A stretch of 51,971 nucleotides of DNA, taken from positions 1-51,971 of the forward strand of contig JAIORA010000003.1 of NCBI GenBank assembly GCA_021108375.1. Reading direction: 5' to 3'. The position numbers were made by a program, and so were the translations under genes. Under the pieces are notes generated by a model. The model was not told where the DNA came from. It searched no databases and saw only the letters and a list, made by a program, of their open reading frames with translations. The stretch is from Anaerohalosphaeraceae bacterium (GTDB lineage Bacteria > Planctomycetota > Phycisphaerae > Sedimentisphaerales > UBA12454). Shown here one piece after another: positions 18,460-27,398 of this stretch (position 1 is the stretch's first letter; every line of letters starts with the position of its first letter).

Positions 18460-18488
18460 ATTCTATATTCTTTGAGCGGCTATGACAA
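18460..18488 (-). promoter_or_regulatory. Probable promoter for the tmk-holB-ricT-metG operon
   Basis: On the minus strand TTGTCA (18488-18483) and TAGAAT (18465-18460) are 17 nt apart; each matches five of six. It overlaps the gap of the inverted repeat at 18472-18509. Confidence 0.65.
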
Positions 18489-18509
18489 GCAAACAAAATG
18501 GCCGCTCAA
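18472..18509. promoter_or_regulatory. Inverted repeat between divergent promoters, possible operator
   Basis: Perfect nine-base arms TTGAGCGGC (18472-18480) and GCCGCTCAA (18501-18509) are separated by 20 nt. The -35 box of the tmk promoter lies in the gap and the divergent promoter starts 13 nt beyond. The geometry suits a dimeric regulator. It could equally form a hairpin in a leader, and no regulator is identified. Confidence 0.45.
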
Positions 18510-18521
18510 TCAGGTTTTTAT

Positions 18522-18549
18522 TTGACTGGAGAACGTATTAAGCTATCAT
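18522..18549 (+). promoter_or_regulatory. Probable promoter for the membrane protein at 18560
   Basis: TTGACT (18522-18527) and TATCAT (18544-18549) are 16 nt apart; each matches five of six. Start of transcription near 18556 would leave almost no leader before the ATG at 18560. Confidence 0.5.
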
Positions 18550-18559
18550 CAAAGGCCTT

Positions 18560-19480
18560 ATGGAAAATAACGAACTTGAACTATCCTGGATAATGAGATT
18601 GCGAATCGCTTCGGCTCTGGCAATCGGCATCTGCCTTGTCGGGATTTTGGGCGAACGGTTCATCGCTCCGCTAAATCCGATGGACCCGACAGGACTCGTC
18701 AGCGGCAACATTACAATCATCAGTATCGGCTACTGTTGCGGTCTGGCGTTTTTAGCAGGCCTGGCTGCGGCAGCAATAGCAACGCCTTTCGGCAGGCAAA
18801 TCGGCCCTATCGCCGCCCCTGCGGGGATGTGCTTTTGGGCTATCAAAACCGGCTCGCTGGCAAGCGTCTTTCAAGGCTCTGCCTCCTCTGCCGCAAGAGT
18901 AGAAGCCTATTCGTCGATGCAATTAGAGGGCTTCGTCTGGCTGTCCATCGCCGCTGCCGGCTACCTCGGCTCGCTGGCGATGAGTAAAGTAATCTCGCAT
19001 ACCCGCCCTGTAACACAGGACAAATTCAAACCTGCCTTCAAATTGCCCTTCTTTTTGGTGGTCGTAATCGCGGTTTGCGGCACGGTTTTCGTCGCAGACA
19101 GAATCATCTGCCTTTTAGCCCGCGATGTAAGCTATTTCGATGCCCAAATGGGCAACGTTTACGGCAATCCAGGCAACAAACAAATCGCACTGGCGATAAT
19201 CGCCGGCTTTGCGGTCGCGGCATTTTTAGCCAAAATTGCTTTCGGAAGCGATTTTTTATGGTCGGCTCTGGCAGTTATCCCGCTAACTTATTATACGACA
19301 ATGAAATACGGCAATCCAGAAATCGCTGAGTATATGAGCAGCACCTGGCCGGCAATGTTCTTTGTAAGACCTGCCGCCGCTGTTTTGCCGGTGCAAATCG
19401 CCGCTTTTGGCCCATTAGGAGCGATTTTAGGCTACTGGCTCGCCGCAAGATTCCATACGTGGCGAACAACTCAGGATTAG
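18560..19480 (+). CDS. Polytopic membrane protein of unknown function
   Basis: I do not recognise the family. The 306-residue protein has about seven hydrophobic stretches that could span the membrane: near residues 12-32, 52-75, 80-100, 122-140, 160-180, 208-232 and 270-297. The longer polar segments between them have no known motif. The N-terminus is short and acidic (MENNELELSW) with no signal peptide, so this is an inner-membrane protein. It is divergent from tmk and followed by csrA after 326 nt. The ATG has only AAAGG 4 nt upstream, and the best promoter predicts a nearly leaderless transcript. Confidence 0.8.
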   Translation: MENNELELSWIMRLRIASALAIGICLVGILGERFIAPLNPMDPTGLVSGNITIISIGYCCGLAFLAGLAAAAIATPFGRQIGPIAAPAGMCFWAIKTGSLASVFQGSASSAARVEAYSSMQLEGFVWLSIAAAGYLGSLAMSKVISHTRPVTQDKFKPAFKLPFFLVVVIAVCGTVFVADRIICLLARDVSYFDAQMGNVYGNPGNKQIALAIIAGFAVAAFLAKIAFGSDFLWSALAVIPLTYYTTMKYGNPEIAEYMSSTWPAMFFVRPAAAVLPVQIAAFGPLGAILGYWLAARFHTWRTTQD

Positions 19481-19806
19481 GCACTCTACCACCCCGCAAT
19501 GGGTAATAAGTACAAAAAACGTGCAAAACCGGTACAATAATGCCGAAAAGTTGAAATATCACCTCTTTTACCAAAAACCTCTCAGTTTTTATCATTTCTT
19601 GCTACTTTTTAGTTATTTTACCCCCCAAAAATGGCCGAATAGTATTCTGTAAAAAGATATTACCTCAAAAAATGGGGTTTTTGAGCCAAAAAAGATATAA
19701 AAGTGGCAATTTAATGAAGGACAATGAAACAGACAGCGGGCCAATTTCGTATCTGATAATGTAAAGTGAAAGAAATTGGATTTAGCTGTGCTGAAAGGAG
19801 TCACAA
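19481..19806. other. Intergenic gap upstream of csrA
   Basis: An AT-rich gap of 326 nt with long A and T runs (for example CCCCCCAAAAATGGCC near 19621). I see no gene, RNA or repeat module. A GATAAT at 19755-19760 could be a -10 box for csrA, but no -35 box fits well. Confidence 0.6.
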
Positions 19807-20007
19807 ATGTTAGTCCTGAGCAGACAAAAAAATGAGTCCATAATGATTAACGATGACATCGAGATAACTATCGTTGATGTTCGCGGCGATAAAGTTCGCC
19901 TAGGCATTACCGCTCCAAAATCGATAGCGGTTCATCGCAGAGAAGTTTATGATGCCATTCAGAAAGAAAAGGCCGCTGCCGACCCCGAACACATCAAAAG
20001 CAAATAG
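19807..20007 (+). CDS. csrA: Carbon storage regulator CsrA
   Basis: CsrA is a small dimeric RNA-binding protein that recognises GGA in leaders and hairpin loops and represses or stabilises mRNAs. The protein begins [14 protein letters not shown], the family hallmark, and continues [16 protein letters not shown] and [12 protein letters not shown], which holds the RNA-contacting arginine. Length is 66 residues. AAGGAG (19795-19800) stands 6 nt before the ATG, one of the strongest ribosome sites in the window. A terminator follows at 20036. No flagellar or fliW gene lies nearby, so targets cannot be guessed from context. Confidence 0.96.
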   Translation: MLVLSRQKNESIMINDDIEITIVDVRGDKVRLGITAPKSIAVHRREVYDAIQKEKAAADPEHIKSK

Positions 20008-20035
20008 CCAATCGAATAGTAATATAGAATGATAA

Positions 20036-20085
20036 ACAGAGCAGCCCCGGGGTATAACTTTAGCCTCGGCCTGCTCTGTATTTTT
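20036..20085 (+). terminator. Intrinsic terminator after csrA
   Basis: Nine-base arms ACAGAGCAG (20036-20044) and CTGCTCTGT (20071-20079), with further partial pairing inside, are followed by ATTTTT. Confidence 0.75.
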
Positions 20086-20190
20086 ATCCGCATTTTCCGT
20101 TCCCCCCGTTTTTTTTAGACACGGATTTACACCGATTTTCGCTTCGCTCACACGGGGCTATTATTATTAACCGCTACGCGGTTTCCTTGT

Positions 20191-20217
20191 CATTCCGACC
20201 AACGCGGAGGAATCTAT
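20191..20217. repeat. Dispersed repeat module CATTCCGACCAACGCGGAGG
   Basis: This is a relative, on the other strand, of the GATTTCTCCACGTTGGTCG module at 5071, 5328, 5621 and 12754. A small palindrome AACCGC/GCGGTT lies just before it (20169-20183). Confidence 0.7.
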
Positions 20218-20222
20218 CCTCA

Positions 20223-21107
20223 TTATCCCTTCCACTTTATCTTCTTAAACCACTCTTCATTCCAATATTCTTTTAAATCTTCATCTTTCATTGCATGTTT
20301 TATTGTCGTCAACATCCCTGCCTTTTCTCCGACCTTCAACCATCTTTTACATTCTTCTTTATCTTTCCTCATCCCCGCTACACAGGCAAGATTATATGCC
20401 TCACTTCCTTCTTTAATATCTTCGGCCTGCAAAAACTTTTTTTTCGCATCTTTCAAAAGGTTTTCTTTCTCATTACCTTTTTTGTTTTTTGTTTGAGACA
20501 ACAATGTAACACCCAAGAATGATAACTCACTTATCTTTCTTTGCTTTTCGGTCTCTGACAAAAACTCTCTCAACTTTTTGGAAACAATTGTTTTAATTTT
20601 ATCTTCAGACTTTTTGTCTCGCTCTTTTGCAGCACTATCTATCTCGTCCAGTTTTTCTTTTGCCCTCTTATCAATTTCCCGAAATTTCCCTTGTGCTTTC
20701 TCTTCCCAGTCTCTGGCCCCCTCGGCTGAATCTCTTGCTTCTTTTCCTGCATCTTTGGCATCTCGCAGAGCGTCTTTATATTCACGGCTATTTTTAAAAA
20801 CCAAAATACTCGGTACCGCCAAAGCCACAGCCACTAAAGCGCCCAATGCCCATCGCAAATCATTTACTGATTTTTCATACGCCTTAATTCCATGTTGCAT
20901 TATCGTATTTTCAATTTTAAGACGCTCGGCCTCACTCCGAACTGATACACTTTCCTTGCCGCCGGATTCGATTTTTACCGGCGTTTGTACCACCACTTTT
21001 TCTATACCATTTGAATCAGGCGTTTTGGGAATGTCGTTTGAATCTGCGTAAACGGCCATTGATATCACTATGACAACTAATATGGCTATTTGTATAATTT
21101 TTTGCAT
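20223..21107 (-). CDS. Exported or membrane-anchored coiled-coil protein with TPR-like C-terminus
   Basis: No specific function is recognised. The 294-residue protein starts with a signal-like segment (KIIQIAILVVIVISMAVYA, cleavage possible after residue 21). A second hydrophobic segment follows near 83-103 (WALGALVAVALAVPSILVF). Then comes a long Lys/Glu/Ala-rich coiled coil (about 110-190). The end, YNLACVAGMRKDKEECKRWL and LKEYWNEEWFKKIKW, resembles the TPR end-of-group pattern in which a last tetratricopeptide helix pair is followed by a short cap. It is likely an envelope protein with the coiled coil on one side of the membrane. It converges on csrA and is divergent from gap. Confidence 0.75.
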   Translation of the reverse strand: MQKIIQIAILVVIVISMAVYADSNDIPKTPDSNGIEKVVVQTPVKIESGGKESVSVRSEAERLKIENTIMQHGIKAYEKSVNDLRWALGALVAVALAVPSILVFKNSREYKDALRDAKDAGKEARDSAEGARDWEEKAQGKFREIDKRAKEKLDEIDSAAKERDKKSEDKIKTIVSKKLREFLSETEKQRKISELSFLGVTLLSQTKNKKGNEKENLLKDAKKKFLQAEDIKEGSEAYNLACVAGMRKDKEECKRWLKVGEKAGMLTTIKHAMKDEDLKEYWNEEWFKKIKWKG

Positions 21108-21191
21108 ATCAATCTCCTAAAAATTCTATGGTTTATATTTTACCGCCAAATATGCGTAATAACAACCCCTTTTATCCCTGTTCGCACGCCC

Positions 21192-21209
21192 CGACCCCGC
21201 AAGGGGTCG
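21192..21209. repeat. Palindrome CGACCCC/GGGGTCG
   Basis: Seven-base arms around GCAA, followed by AATA. A version with a different loop, ATA, is at 36502-36518 and is followed by AATAAA. It belongs to the variable-arm palindrome group. Confidence 0.7.
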
Positions 21210-21249
21210 AATACAATAGCCCCCGCCCAAAATACGGCCAAATAAATAC

Positions 21250-21278
21250 TTGACACCCCCGCCATCTATAAATAGAAT
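21250..21278 (+). promoter_or_regulatory. Strong sigma-70-like promoter for gap
   Basis: A perfect TTGACA (21250-21255), a 17-nt spacer and TAGAAT (21273-21278), five of six. The leader is about 110 nt. AAAAAAAAGGAG lies just before the ATG. Confidence 0.75.
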
Positions 21279-21395
21279 GCCGATTCCGCTGGTTTTTGTA
21301 TCCGGGTTCAGTCCTCGCAAATATCAGAAAACACTTGCTTTATAACCAAAATAATCAAATAAACCTTAACTTTTCAAAAAAAAGGAGCTTTAAAA

Positions 21396-22406
21396 ATGGC
21401 GACAAAAGTAGCAATTAATGGCTTTGGCAGAATCGGCAGAGCGGTAGCAAGAATTATTATGAAAGATGCCGACGTCGAGCTGGCAGCAATCAACGACCTG
21501 GCACCTGCTAAGTCTCTGGCTCATCTGTTCAAATATGATACAACTATGGGCGTTTACAACGGCACCATCGAAGGTAAAGAAGACGCTATCGTTATTGACG
21601 GCAAAGAAGTCAAAGTTCTGGCAGTGAGAAATCCTGCTGAGCTGCCCTGGGGCGCTATGAAAGTTGACGTTGTTGTAGAAGCTACCGGCATTTTCAGAAC
21701 CAAAGAATCGCCTAAGGGCGGTTACGGCGACCACATCAAAGCCGGCGCAAAGAAAGTCGTTCTGACCGTTCCCGCAAAAGACGCTATCGACGCAACCTGC
21801 GTTATGGGCGTTAACGACAACCTCATTACAGCTGATACGCTTTGTGTTTCAAACGCAAGCTGTACAACAAATTGCCTGGCACCCTTGGCTAAGGTTCTTC
21901 ACGAATCCTTCAGCATCAAAAGAGCTTTGATGACAACCGTTCACGGCTATACAAATGACCAGAGCGTTTGCGATATGATTCACTCTGACCTTCGCCGTGC
22001 TCGTGCCGCTGCTCAGAACATTATTCCAACAACCACCGGTGCCGCTGCCGCTGTCGGCAAAGTTATTCCCGACCTTAACGGCAAGCTCGATGGCTATGCA
22101 CTTCGCGTCCCTGTTATTACGGGCAGTTGTGTTGACCTCTCGGCAGAGCTGGGCAAAGATGTTTCCGTCGAAGACGTAAACAACGCTGTCAAAGCCGCCG
22201 CTGCCGGCCCTCTGGCGGGTATTCTGAATTATTGTGATGAGCCTATCGTAAGTTCTGACATTATCGGCAACACAAATTCGAGCATCTTCGATTCGCTTTG
22301 CACAATGACAATGGGCAACTTCATTAAGGTCGTTAGCTGGTACGATAATGAGTGGGGTTACTCAAACCGCACCGTCGATATCATCAAAAAGCTGGCCGCA
22401 CTTTAA
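21396..22406 (+). CDS. gap: Glyceraldehyde-3-phosphate dehydrogenase, type I
   Basis: The NAD-dependent glycolytic enzyme makes 1,3-bisphosphoglycerate. The N-terminal Rossmann motif is INGFGRIGRAVAR, the catalytic cysteine is in SNASCTTNCLAP near residue 155, and the C-terminal WYDNEWGYSNR closes the active site. Length is 336 residues. AAGGAG stands a few bases before the ATG. A strong promoter lies upstream and a terminator downstream at 22418-22457. pgk follows 74 nt later, past that terminator, so read-through or a second promoter must feed it. Codon choice looks more restricted than in neighbouring genes, as expected for high expression; I did not count it. Confidence 0.98.
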   Translation: MATKVAINGFGRIGRAVARIIMKDADVELAAINDLAPAKSLAHLFKYDTTMGVYNGTIEGKEDAIVIDGKEVKVLAVRNPAELPWGAMKVDVVVEATGIFRTKESPKGGYGDHIKAGAKKVVLTVPAKDAIDATCVMGVNDNLITADTLCVSNASCTTNCLAPLAKVLHESFSIKRALMTTVHGYTNDQSVCDMIHSDLRRARAAAQNIIPTTTGAAAAVGKVIPDLNGKLDGYALRVPVITGSCVDLSAELGKDVSVEDVNNAVKAAAAGPLAGILNYCDEPIVSSDIIGNTNSSIFDSLCTMTMGNFIKVVSWYDNEWGYSNRTVDIIKKLAAL

Positions 22407-22417
22407 TCGGTATTTCA

Positions 22418-22457
22418 AAAGCCCCCGGTCGATAACGACTGGGGGCTTTCTTTTTTT
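22418..22457 (+). terminator. Intrinsic terminator after gap
   Basis: Arms AAAGCCCCCGGTCG and CGACTGGGGGCTTT pair over 14 bases, with one G-T wobble, around a four-base loop. They are followed by C and seven T. It is the clearest terminator in the window. Confidence 0.92.
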
Positions 22458-22480
22458 AATTTCAATATGATGAGGTAAAA

Positions 22481-23719
22481 ATGGCAAAGAAAACTATTGC
22501 TGATATTAACGTACAGGGCAAAAAAGTTTTGATGCGGGTCGATTTCAATGTTCCGCTTGATGATAACCAGAACATAACCAGCGACGACCGCATCGTTAAG
22601 GCTCTGCCCACAATTAAGACTATTCTCGACAGCGGCGCTTCGCTGATTCTTATGAGCCATCTGGGCAGGCCAAAAGGCAAGCCGGATGCTAAATTTTCGC
22701 TAAAGCCGGTTGCTATAAAGCTGGGCGAATTGCTCGGCAAGAAAATTATTTTCGCTGATGACTGCGTTGGCAATGAAGTCAAAGCAAAGGCCGCCGCGCT
22801 GGCCGCTGGCGATTGTATGCTGCTTGAGAACCTGCGTTTTCATTCGGAAGAAACCATTAAGGACAAGGCCGCTGCCGAAGATACGCAACTGCGAAAAGCC
22901 AAAGACGATTTCGCCGCTGAGATTGCGGAGTTGGCGGACGTTTATGTTGACGATGCCTTTGGAACTGCACACCGCGACAATGCGAGTATGTACACCGTGC
23001 CTTGCCAGATGGAGGGCAAGGACAGGGTTGCGGGATTTTTGATTGAGAAGGAATTGAAATTCCTCGGCGAAACTCTTGAAAATCCGCAGAAGCCTTTCGT
23101 CGCGATTCTTGGCGGAGCGAAAGTTTCGGACAAAATCGGCGTTATCGAAAACCTCATCGGAAAAGTTGACCGCATTTTAATCGGCGGAGCGATGGCTTAT
23201 ACATTCTTCAAAGCTGCCGGCCAAACCGTCGGCGACAGCCTTTGCGAAAATGACTTTGTCGATAAAGCAAGCGAGTTGGTAAAGCTGGCCGCTGATAAAG
23301 GCTGCGAGCTGATTCTGCCGGTCGATACCGTTATCGCAACGGAGTTCAAAGCCAATGCTGAGAACAAAGTTGTTACAGGCGATATTCCTGACGAATGGGA
23401 AGGACTCGACATCGGCCCGGAAACAGTTAAGTTGTTCATTGAGAAAATTGCTGACGCGAAAACCGTTGCCTGGAACGGCCCGATGGGCGTGTTCGAGTTG
23501 GAGCCTTTCGATGTTGGTACTAAGGCGGTGGCAAACGCGGTAGCCGATGCGACTGACAGCGGCGCAGTGAGTATCATCGGCGGCGGGGACAGTGCAAGTG
23601 CTATCAAAATTCTCGGACTCGAAAATCGCGTTAGCCACGTCTCGACTGGCGGCGGTGCGAGCCTGGAATTTATGGAAGGCAAAAAGTTCAAATGCCTTGA
23701 AATTTTAGATGAAAAATAA
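22481..23719 (+). CDS. pgk: Phosphoglycerate kinase
   Basis: PGK transfers the acyl phosphate of 1,3-bisphosphoglycerate to ADP. The N-terminal [31 protein letters not shown] and [11 protein letters not shown] provide substrate binding. [17 protein letters not shown] follows, and the C-terminal WNGPMGVFE and GGGDSASAI bind the nucleotide. Length is 412 residues, near the usual 390-415. GAGG lies 6 nt before the ATG. It follows gap in the usual glycolytic order, and its own terminator is at 23737. Confidence 0.98.
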   Translation: MAKKTIADINVQGKKVLMRVDFNVPLDDNQNITSDDRIVKALPTIKTILDSGASLILMSHLGRPKGKPDAKFSLKPVAIKLGELLGKKIIFADDCVGNEVKAKAAALAAGDCMLLENLRFHSEETIKDKAAAEDTQLRKAKDDFAAEIAELADVYVDDAFGTAHRDNASMYTVPCQMEGKDRVAGFLIEKELKFLGETLENPQKPFVAILGGAKVSDKIGVIENLIGKVDRILIGGAMAYTFFKAAGQTVGDSLCENDFVDKASELVKLAADKGCELILPVDTVIATEFKANAENKVVTGDIPDEWEGLDIGPETVKLFIEKIADAKTVAWNGPMGVFELEPFDVGTKAVANAVADATDSGAVSIIGGGDSASAIKILGLENRVSHVSTGGGASLEFMEGKKFKCLEILDEK

Positions 23720-23736
23720 TTACGCCATTGATTTTG

Positions 23737-23764
23737 AAGCCCTGGCAAAACCGGGGCTTTTTTT
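23737..23764 (+). terminator. Intrinsic terminator after pgk
   Basis: AAGCCCTGG and CCGGGGCTT pair over nine bases, with one wobble, around CAAAA. The run of T reaches 23764. Confidence 0.88.
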
Positions 23765-23913
23765 ATGCGCAAAAACCCCAACTATCACCCAAACAGCAGG
23801 ATAATAAAAAATAAAAGCCTATCCATTATATAAAAACTGCCCTTTTTAGGCGAAAATAGCAATATCGAGAATTTTAGCAAATTATTTGATGTTTTTATCC
23901 AGCAGGAGTGTAT

Positions 23914-25680
23914 ATGAAACTTGACCCGACAAAAATGCAGGACTGGGAAATCGCCCAAGCCTCGGAGCGAACCGCAAAACCAATTGACGAAATCGCTGCC
24001 GGGCTGGGCCTAACGCCCGATGAGGTGATACCTCACGGCAGAGATTTGGCAAAAATCGATTACAAAAAAGTGCTGCAAAGGCTCGGCAAACAAAAGCAAA
24101 GAGCAAAATATATCGATGTTACCGCAATTACGCCTACGCCGCTTGGCGAAGGCAAGACAACAACGGTAATCGGCCTTGTCCAGGGGCTGGCAAAAATCGG
24201 CAAAAATGTTGCCGGCGCAATTCGCCAACCCAGCGGCGGGCCAACATTCAATATCAAAGGCTCGGCAGCGGGCGGCGGTCTGAGCCAGTGCATACCGCTG
24301 ACACCTTTTTCGATTCGTCTTACCGGCGACATCGATTCGATAACAAACGCGCACAACCTGATGATGGTTGCGCTAACGAGCAGGATGCAACACGAAAATA
24401 ATTATGACGATGCACGGCTGGCCAAGAGCGGTCTTAAAAGGCTCGACATCGACCCGGAAACAGTGCAGGTTAAGTGGGTGATGGATTTTTGTGCGCAGGC
24501 TCTTCGCAATATAACTATCGGCAAAGGCGGCAAGATGGACGGGCTTGAAACCGAGTCCGGGTTCGCAATTTCAGTCTCAAGCGAGCTTATGGCTATACTT
24601 GCTGTGGCGAATGACCTCAAAGACCTGCGAGAAAGAGTGGGTAAAATAGTCGTCGCAAAAAGCCGTTCAGGCAAAGACGTAACAACTGCCGACCTTGAAG
24701 TTGATGGAGCGATGACGGCGTGGCTGGTCGATGCGATGAACCCGAACCTGCTGCAAACCATTGAGGGACAGCCGGTATTCGTTCACGCGGGGCCATTTGC
24801 GAATATCGCTATCGGCCAAAGCTCGGTCATCGCCGATAAACTTGGGACGGCTCTTGCCGATTACCACGTAACCGAAAGCGGATTCGGTGCTGACATCGGC
24901 TTTGAAAAATTCTGGAACCTTAAATGCCGAATGTCGGGGCTAAAACCAAACGCGGTAGTAATAGTCGCAACAATTCGTGCGCTCAAAATGCACGGCGGCG
25001 GGCCGGACGTTAAGCCGGGAGTACCACTGAGTGAAGAGTACACTAAAGAGAATCTGGGGCTGCTCGAAAAGGGCTGTGAAAATCTCGTTGCGCATATCGA
25101 AATTGTCAAAAAGAGCGGCGTACGTCCGGTGGTCTGCATAAACAATTTTTACACCGATACGAAAGCAGAGATTGAACTCGTGAAAAAAATCGCGATTGCC
25201 AGCGGCGCTTATGCGGCACTCAGCGAGCATTGGTTAAAAGGTGGTGCCGGAGCAGTCGAACTTGCTGAAGCTGTCGTCCAGGCCTGCGAAGAAGAACACG
25301 ATTTTAAATTCCTCTACGAACTCGAAACACCGCTCGATAAAAGAATCGAACTGCTGGCAAAAGAGATTTACGGAGCTGATGGTGTCGAATACAGCAAAGA
25401 CGCTCTTGAAAAGCTAAAAGCACTGCAAGCCGACCCTGCAACAGTAACGCTCGGAACCTGTATGGTCAAGACCCACCTGTCGCTTTCGCACGAGCCGAGG
25501 CTAAAGGGCAGGCCAAGGAGTTGGACTTTACCAATCTCCGATATTATGGTATATAAAGGTGCTGGATTCGTTGTGCCGGTTGCCGGCGGGATAAAACTTA
25601 TGCCCGGAACTGCCTCGAACCCTGCTTACAGAAGGATAGATGTCGATGTCGAAACCGGAAAAGTTAAAGGATTGTTTTAA
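23914..25680 (+). CDS. fhs: Formate-tetrahydrofolate ligase
   Basis: The ATP-dependent enzyme activates formate to 10-formyl-THF. The P-loop-like segment [20 protein letters not shown] is near residue 70, followed by [31 protein letters not shown] and the C-terminal [19 protein letters not shown]. Length is 588 residues, slightly longer than the common 555-560. I chose the ATG at 23914 because AGGAG (23904-23908) lies 5 nt upstream; a GTG at 23908 overlaps that site. folD follows after 26 nt, so formate can be carried to methylene-THF by two adjacent genes, and the reductase fusion at 9899 continues to methyl-THF. Together these would supply a methyl branch, but no carbonyl-branch genes are visible, so acetogenesis is not implied. 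Confidence 0.97.
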   Translation: MKLDPTKMQDWEIAQASERTAKPIDEIAAGLGLTPDEVIPHGRDLAKIDYKKVLQRLGKQKQRAKYIDVTAITPTPLGEGKTTTVIGLVQGLAKIGKNVAGAIRQPSGGPTFNIKGSAAGGGLSQCIPLTPFSIRLTGDIDSITNAHNLMMVALTSRMQHENNYDDARLAKSGLKRLDIDPETVQVKWVMDFCAQALRNITIGKGGKMDGLETESGFAISVSSELMAILAVANDLKDLRERVGKIVVAKSRSGKDVTTADLEVDGAMTAWLVDAMNPNLLQTIEGQPVFVHAGPFANIAIGQSSVIADKLGTALADYHVTESGFGADIGFEKFWNLKCRMSGLKPNAVVIVATIRALKMHGGGPDVKPGVPLSEEYTKENLGLLEKGCENLVAHIEIVKKSGVRPVVCINNFYTDTKAEIELVKKIAIASGAYAALSEHWLKGGAGAVELAEAVVQACEEEHDFKFLYELETPLDKRIELLAKEIYGADGVEYSKDALEKLKALQADPATVTLGTCMVKTHLSLSHEPRLKGRPRSWTLPISDIMVYKGAGFVVPVAGGIKLMPGTASNPAYRRIDVDVETGKVKGLF

Positions 25681-25706
25681 AATTTTCAATTATTACGGAG
25701 CATTAA

Positions 25707-26588
25707 ATGGCAGCAAAAATTATTGACGGCAAACAAATCGCGGCGGAGATTCGGGCTGAGTTAAAAAATGAAGTAACAACTCTCAAAGCAAAGGGCATAA
25801 CCCCGGGGCTGGGAGTGATACTCGTCGGGGCAGACCCGGCTTCAATGTCATACGTTACTGCCAAAGAAAGAGCCTGCGACGAAGCGGGCATATACTCAGA
25901 CGATAACCGCCTGCCGGCAGAAACAACGGAAGAGGAACTGTTAGCTCTGGTCGATAAGATGAACAACGACCCGAAAATTAACGGCATACTCGTTCAACTG
26001 CCTTTGCCGAAACATATTGATGAGCAAAAGGTTCTGCTGGCTATCGACCCGGACAAAGATGTTGACGGCTTCCACCCGACCAACGTTGGCAAAATGGTCG
26101 TGGGCGACAAAGCCTTTCTGCCCTGCACGCCGCACGGCATAGTGCAATTACTGATGCGCACGGGCGTTAAGCTCGAAGGCGCTGAGGTAGTCATCGTAGG
26201 CAGGAGCAATATCGTAGGCAAGCCGCTGGCTAATATGCTGATTCAAAAATCCGAAACCGGCAACGCTACCGTTACCATCTGCCATACCCGCACCAAGGAC
26301 ATCGCTGCCCACACCCGGCGAGCTGACATCGTTATCGCAGCGGCAGGCTTTCCCAACACCGTTACCGCGGATATGGTAAAAGACGGAGTGGTTGTTATCG
26401 ATGTGGGCGTAAATCGTGTCGAAGACGCAACAAAGAAAAAAGGGTATCGATTAGTGGGCGATGCCGATTTTGAAGCAATTAAAGAAAAAGCATCATACAT
26501 TACCCCTGTACCCGGCGGTGTCGGCCCGATGACGATAACAATGCTGATGTACAATACTGTTGAAAGTGCTAAAATGGCTGGGAAATAA
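25707..26588 (+). CDS. folD: Methylenetetrahydrofolate dehydrogenase / methenyl-THF cyclohydrolase
   Basis: FolD is bifunctional and interconverts 10-formyl-, methenyl- and methylene-THF with NAD(P). It shows GVILVGADPASMSYVTAKER, where the YxxxK of the active site is YVTAK, then ILVQLPLPKHID, the DGFHPTNVG loop, VVIVGRSNIVGKP for the cofactor and PVPGGVGPMTITML at the end. Length is 293 residues. GGAG lies about 7 nt before the ATG. It follows fhs by 26 nt in the same direction. Confidence 0.97.
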   Translation: MAAKIIDGKQIAAEIRAELKNEVTTLKAKGITPGLGVILVGADPASMSYVTAKERACDEAGIYSDDNRLPAETTEEELLALVDKMNNDPKINGILVQLPLPKHIDEQKVLLAIDPDKDVDGFHPTNVGKMVVGDKAFLPCTPHGIVQLLMRTGVKLEGAEVVIVGRSNIVGKPLANMLIQKSETGNATVTICHTRTKDIAAHTRRADIVIAAAGFPNTVTADMVKDGVVVIDVGVNRVEDATKKKGYRLVGDADFEAIKEKASYITPVPGGVGPMTITMLMYNTVESAKMAGK

Positions 26589-26630
26589 TGCCGGCATCAT
26601 TACAGCATTAACGCATTTTGAGGAATCGGC

Positions 26631-27392
26631 GTGTTTGAAAACACATTAGCTATAACGGTTATTTTTATTGTCCTTGCGACAGTTGTAGGGGCGTTCATAA
26701 AACGAAGGCAGATAGATAGATGCCTGAAAGATTTCGCGGGCTACTCGGTTACAGTCGAGCTGACTGCGGGCAAAGCTGTCTGGGGAAAGTTACGGCCGGA
26801 AAACACAGGACTCGAACTGGTTTACGATGCGACATACAAAGACGAAGACGGCCATAACGAAACCAGCTATATACTCTACAAGCAGGAATACTCCAACATA
26901 CAGGCTTTGTTGCGATTTCACCACCAGCTAAATGCCGCTGACAAAAAGAGAAGGGATTGCGACCTCAATAGAACCTACCACCCGGGATCTTTCCGACGGC
27001 TTGGGCGAAGGACGAAAAATGTTTTTAAGGCTATTCGTGATTCGATTATGGAAGTTATCAATGTTTTGATAACACACGCAAAAAAAACTACGCCGGCAGG
27101 GACGATGCTGACGAGTCAGGACAAATACGTTTCGCAGATAAAACAGGAAATCGCCACGTCGGTCGGCACAGCCTACGAACCTTTGCTGGAAAAGCATATC
27201 GGCAAAATGGTTGTTCTCGAACTGGTGAAAGGCGACAAAATCCTGGAGATTGTGGGCGTTTTGAAGGATTACACTTCCGAATTTATCGAGCTGATGGACA
27301 TCGACTACCGCTTAAATCCTGCCGACACGCCGCAAAAGGCGGACATAGTTGCACTTCGGCGACTTGGAATTGTCCGCCATTTAGCCGAGTAA
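26631..27392 (+). CDS. Membrane-anchored protein with two Sm-like segments, unknown function
   Basis: No named family is recognised. The 253-residue protein has an N-terminal membrane anchor (about 5-23, LAITVIFIVLATVVGAF) followed by basic KRR, so the bulk is cytoplasmic. Two segments look like Sm-type small barrels: 34-65 (AGYSVTVELTAGKAVWGKLR) and 188-225 (HIGKMVVLELVKGDK, then GVLKDYTSEFIELMDID). Both follow the pattern 'G..V.VEL..G....G.L....'. Between them is a basic helical linker. The start is GTG at 26631, with GAGGAA 5 nt upstream. It follows folD by 42 nt and converges on the SDR gene. RNA binding or oligomerisation is an inference from fold resemblance only. Confidence 0.75.
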   Translation: MFENTLAITVIFIVLATVVGAFIKRRQIDRCLKDFAGYSVTVELTAGKAVWGKLRPENTGLELVYDATYKDEDGHNETSYILYKQEYSNIQALLRFHHQLNAADKKRRDCDLNRTYHPGSFRRLGRRTKNVFKAIRDSIMEVINVLITHAKKTTPAGTMLTSQDKYVSQIKQEIATSVGTAYEPLLEKHIGKMVVLELVKGDKILEIVGVLKDYTSEFIELMDIDYRLNPADTPQKADIVALRRLGIVRHLAE

Positions 27393-27398
27393 AGTACT

